From the NCBI GenBank assembly GCA_023437345.1, contig JAEZGC010000009.1, forward strand, positions 1 to 6,825: 6,825 nucleotides of DNA, in the 5' to 3' direction. Source of the DNA: Actinomycetes bacterium. Its GTDB lineage: Bacteria > Actinomycetota > Actinomycetes > Propionibacteriales > Propionibacteriaceae. The translations under genes and the position numbers were made by a program. The notes under the pieces are model-generated. The model was not told where the DNA came from, searched no databases, and saw only the letters and a list, made by a program, of their open reading frames with translations. Positions 6,172-6,825 of this stretch are shown one piece after another. How positions within the stretch are numbered: the stretch's first letter is position 1; each line of letters opens with the position of its first letter.

Positions 6172-6180
6172 TTATCCACA
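6172..6180 (+). promoter_or_regulatory. DnaA-box-like nonamer
   Basis: TTATCCACA is a perfect match to the strong E. coli DnaA box and close to the actinobacterial TTGTCCACA. It is AT-rich for its surroundings. I see no second box and no AT-rich unwinding region nearby, so it is not an origin. It could be a regulatory or titration site, or chance. It would lie inside the next gene if that gene starts at 6164. Confidence 0.35.
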
Positions 6181-6232
6181 GCCGGGGCCGCAGCGCCTCG
6201 ACACGGCGCAGGCCGGGGGCCACCGTGGGCAG

Positions 6233-6825
6233 GTGAAGTCCGCCCGACCCTGGCCGCTGCCGCAGCGGCCCACCCCGCGAGCGCAGCTATTGGCCCTCGG
6301 CGTGACCCTTCCGATGCTGCGCACGCAGGTCGCGGCTGGACAGCTGCTTCGGCTCCACCACGGGGTCTACCTGGCGAGCGCGGTCTGGCCGTCCGACCCC
6401 GCCCAGCAGCATCTGCTCCGCGCCGAGGCGGCGGCCCTCACGCAGCCCGGGTCCGTGCTCAGCCACGCCAGCGGGGCCCTCGCGTGGGGCCTGCCCTCCC
6501 CCGGGTTGCGGGCCTGGCATGCCGGCCCCGTCGAGCTGACCGTCGCCGGGCACGGCGGTCGGCGCTCCAGCCCGGATCTCGTGGTCCACCGCCGACCTCT
6601 CCCCGCCCACCACACAGCGGTCGACCAGGACGGGCGCCCGGTGACCTCTCTGGCCCGTACCACGGCGGACCTCGCGGCTACCCTGACGCTGCCCGATTCC
6701 CTCGTGGTGCTGGACGCCGGACTGCGCGCTCTGGTGACCACGATGGTGACCTCAGCACGGCGCCGGGAGTACTCCGAGTCACGGCTGGCCGAGGCCGCCC
6801 GCGGCCTGGTCGGCCAGTGCTGGCC
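6233..6825 (+). CDS. AbiEi-antitoxin-like winged-helix protein, 3'-partial (possible DUF559 family)
   Basis: A plus-strand frame stays open to the right edge with no stop, giving 197 complete codons from a GTG at 6233. The protein begins KSARPWPLPQRPTPRAQLLA. Residues about 14-45 (TPRAQLLALGVTLPMLRTQV then LRLHHGVYL) match the helix-turn-helix and 'G-hGVY' wing typical of the AbiEi antitoxin N-terminal domain. Next come VLSHASGALAWGLPSPG (about 76-92), DLVVHRRPLP, GRPVTSLARTTADLA (about 134-148) and SLVVLDAGLRAL, the order seen in many actinobacterial AbiEi-like or DUF559 proteins. In those, a C-terminal endonuclease-like fold follows; it would lie beyond the window. Whether it binds DNA, acts as an antitoxin or is a nuclease-like orphan cannot be told. 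An in-frame ATG at 6164 is an alternative start, but the residues it adds look unlike the family and neither start has a strong ribosome-binding site. It is probably not part of the exporter operon. Confidence 0.75.
   Translation, partial: MKSARPWPLPQRPTPRAQLLALGVTLPMLRTQVAAGQLLRLHHGVYLASAVWPSDPAQQHLLRAEAAALTQPGSVLSHASGALAWGLPSPGLRAWHAGPVELTVAGHGGRRSSPDLVVHRRPLPAHHTAVDQDGRPVTSLARTTADLAATLTLPDSLVVLDAGLRALVTTMVTSARRREYSESRLAEAARGLVGQCW

Noticed and set aside
4464..6179. Long minus-strand open frame of 571 codons opposite the second permease and second ATPase
   Set aside because: It is antisense to two unmistakable genes, has no recognisable domain, and its length is explained by the scarcity of stop codons in GC-rich antisense frames.
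6164..6240. Replication origin
   Set aside because: Only one DnaA-like nonamer is present, with no cluster, no AT-rich segment and no dnaA, dnaN or rep gene nearby.
6287..6741. Two minus-strand open frames in the last 550 bases
   Set aside because: Both are antisense to the coherent AbiEi-like plus-strand frame and read as Arg/Ser/Gly-rich low-complexity sequence.

Overview
The window is very GC-rich, with almost every third codon position G or C. It looks like a high-GC actinobacterium. The last gene belongs to a protein type common in actinobacteria (AbiEi-like N-terminal domain), but nothing here fixes the family or genus. I see no composition break that would indicate recent transfer.

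Positions 1-5954 form one tightly packed plus-strand operon of six genes. In order these are a long-hairpin HlyD-type membrane-fusion protein (cut by the left edge), a second, membrane-anchored HlyD/YbhG-like adaptor, an ABC ATPase, two ABC-2 type permeases, and a second ABC ATPase. Three junctions are ATGA stop/start overlaps; the other two are gaps of 15 and 8 bases with visible Shine-Dalgarno sequences. The set corresponds to the E. coli YbhG-YbhF-YbhS-YbhR exporter, with one difference. YbhF is a single protein with two fused nucleotide-binding domains, whereas here the two halves are separate genes flanking the permease pair. Motif by motif, the first ATPase resembles the N-terminal half of YbhF (GPDG Walker A, intact LSGG, no switch histidine). 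The second resembles the C-terminal half (GPNG Walker A, degenerate signature, switch histidine present). The expected product is a heterodimeric exporter with one consensus and one degenerate ATP site, two permease subunits and two extracytoplasmic adaptors. The substrate cannot be read from sequence; a drug or other small amphipathic molecule is the usual guess for this family.

Positions 5955-6232 are non-coding. They hold four copies of a 22-bp repeat, two forward and then two reverse, with matched spacing of 51 and 52 bp. The inner pair can fold into a strong hairpin that may end the operon transcript. The repeat core resembles AAGTGCGGT, the Haemophilus DNA-uptake core, probably by coincidence. 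A perfect DnaA-box-like TTATCCACA follows.

From about 6233 to the right edge, a plus-strand reading frame stays open off the end of the window. It encodes the N-terminal part of an AbiEi-antitoxin-like winged-helix protein, a type that often ends in a DUF559 nuclease-like domain; that part is not visible here.
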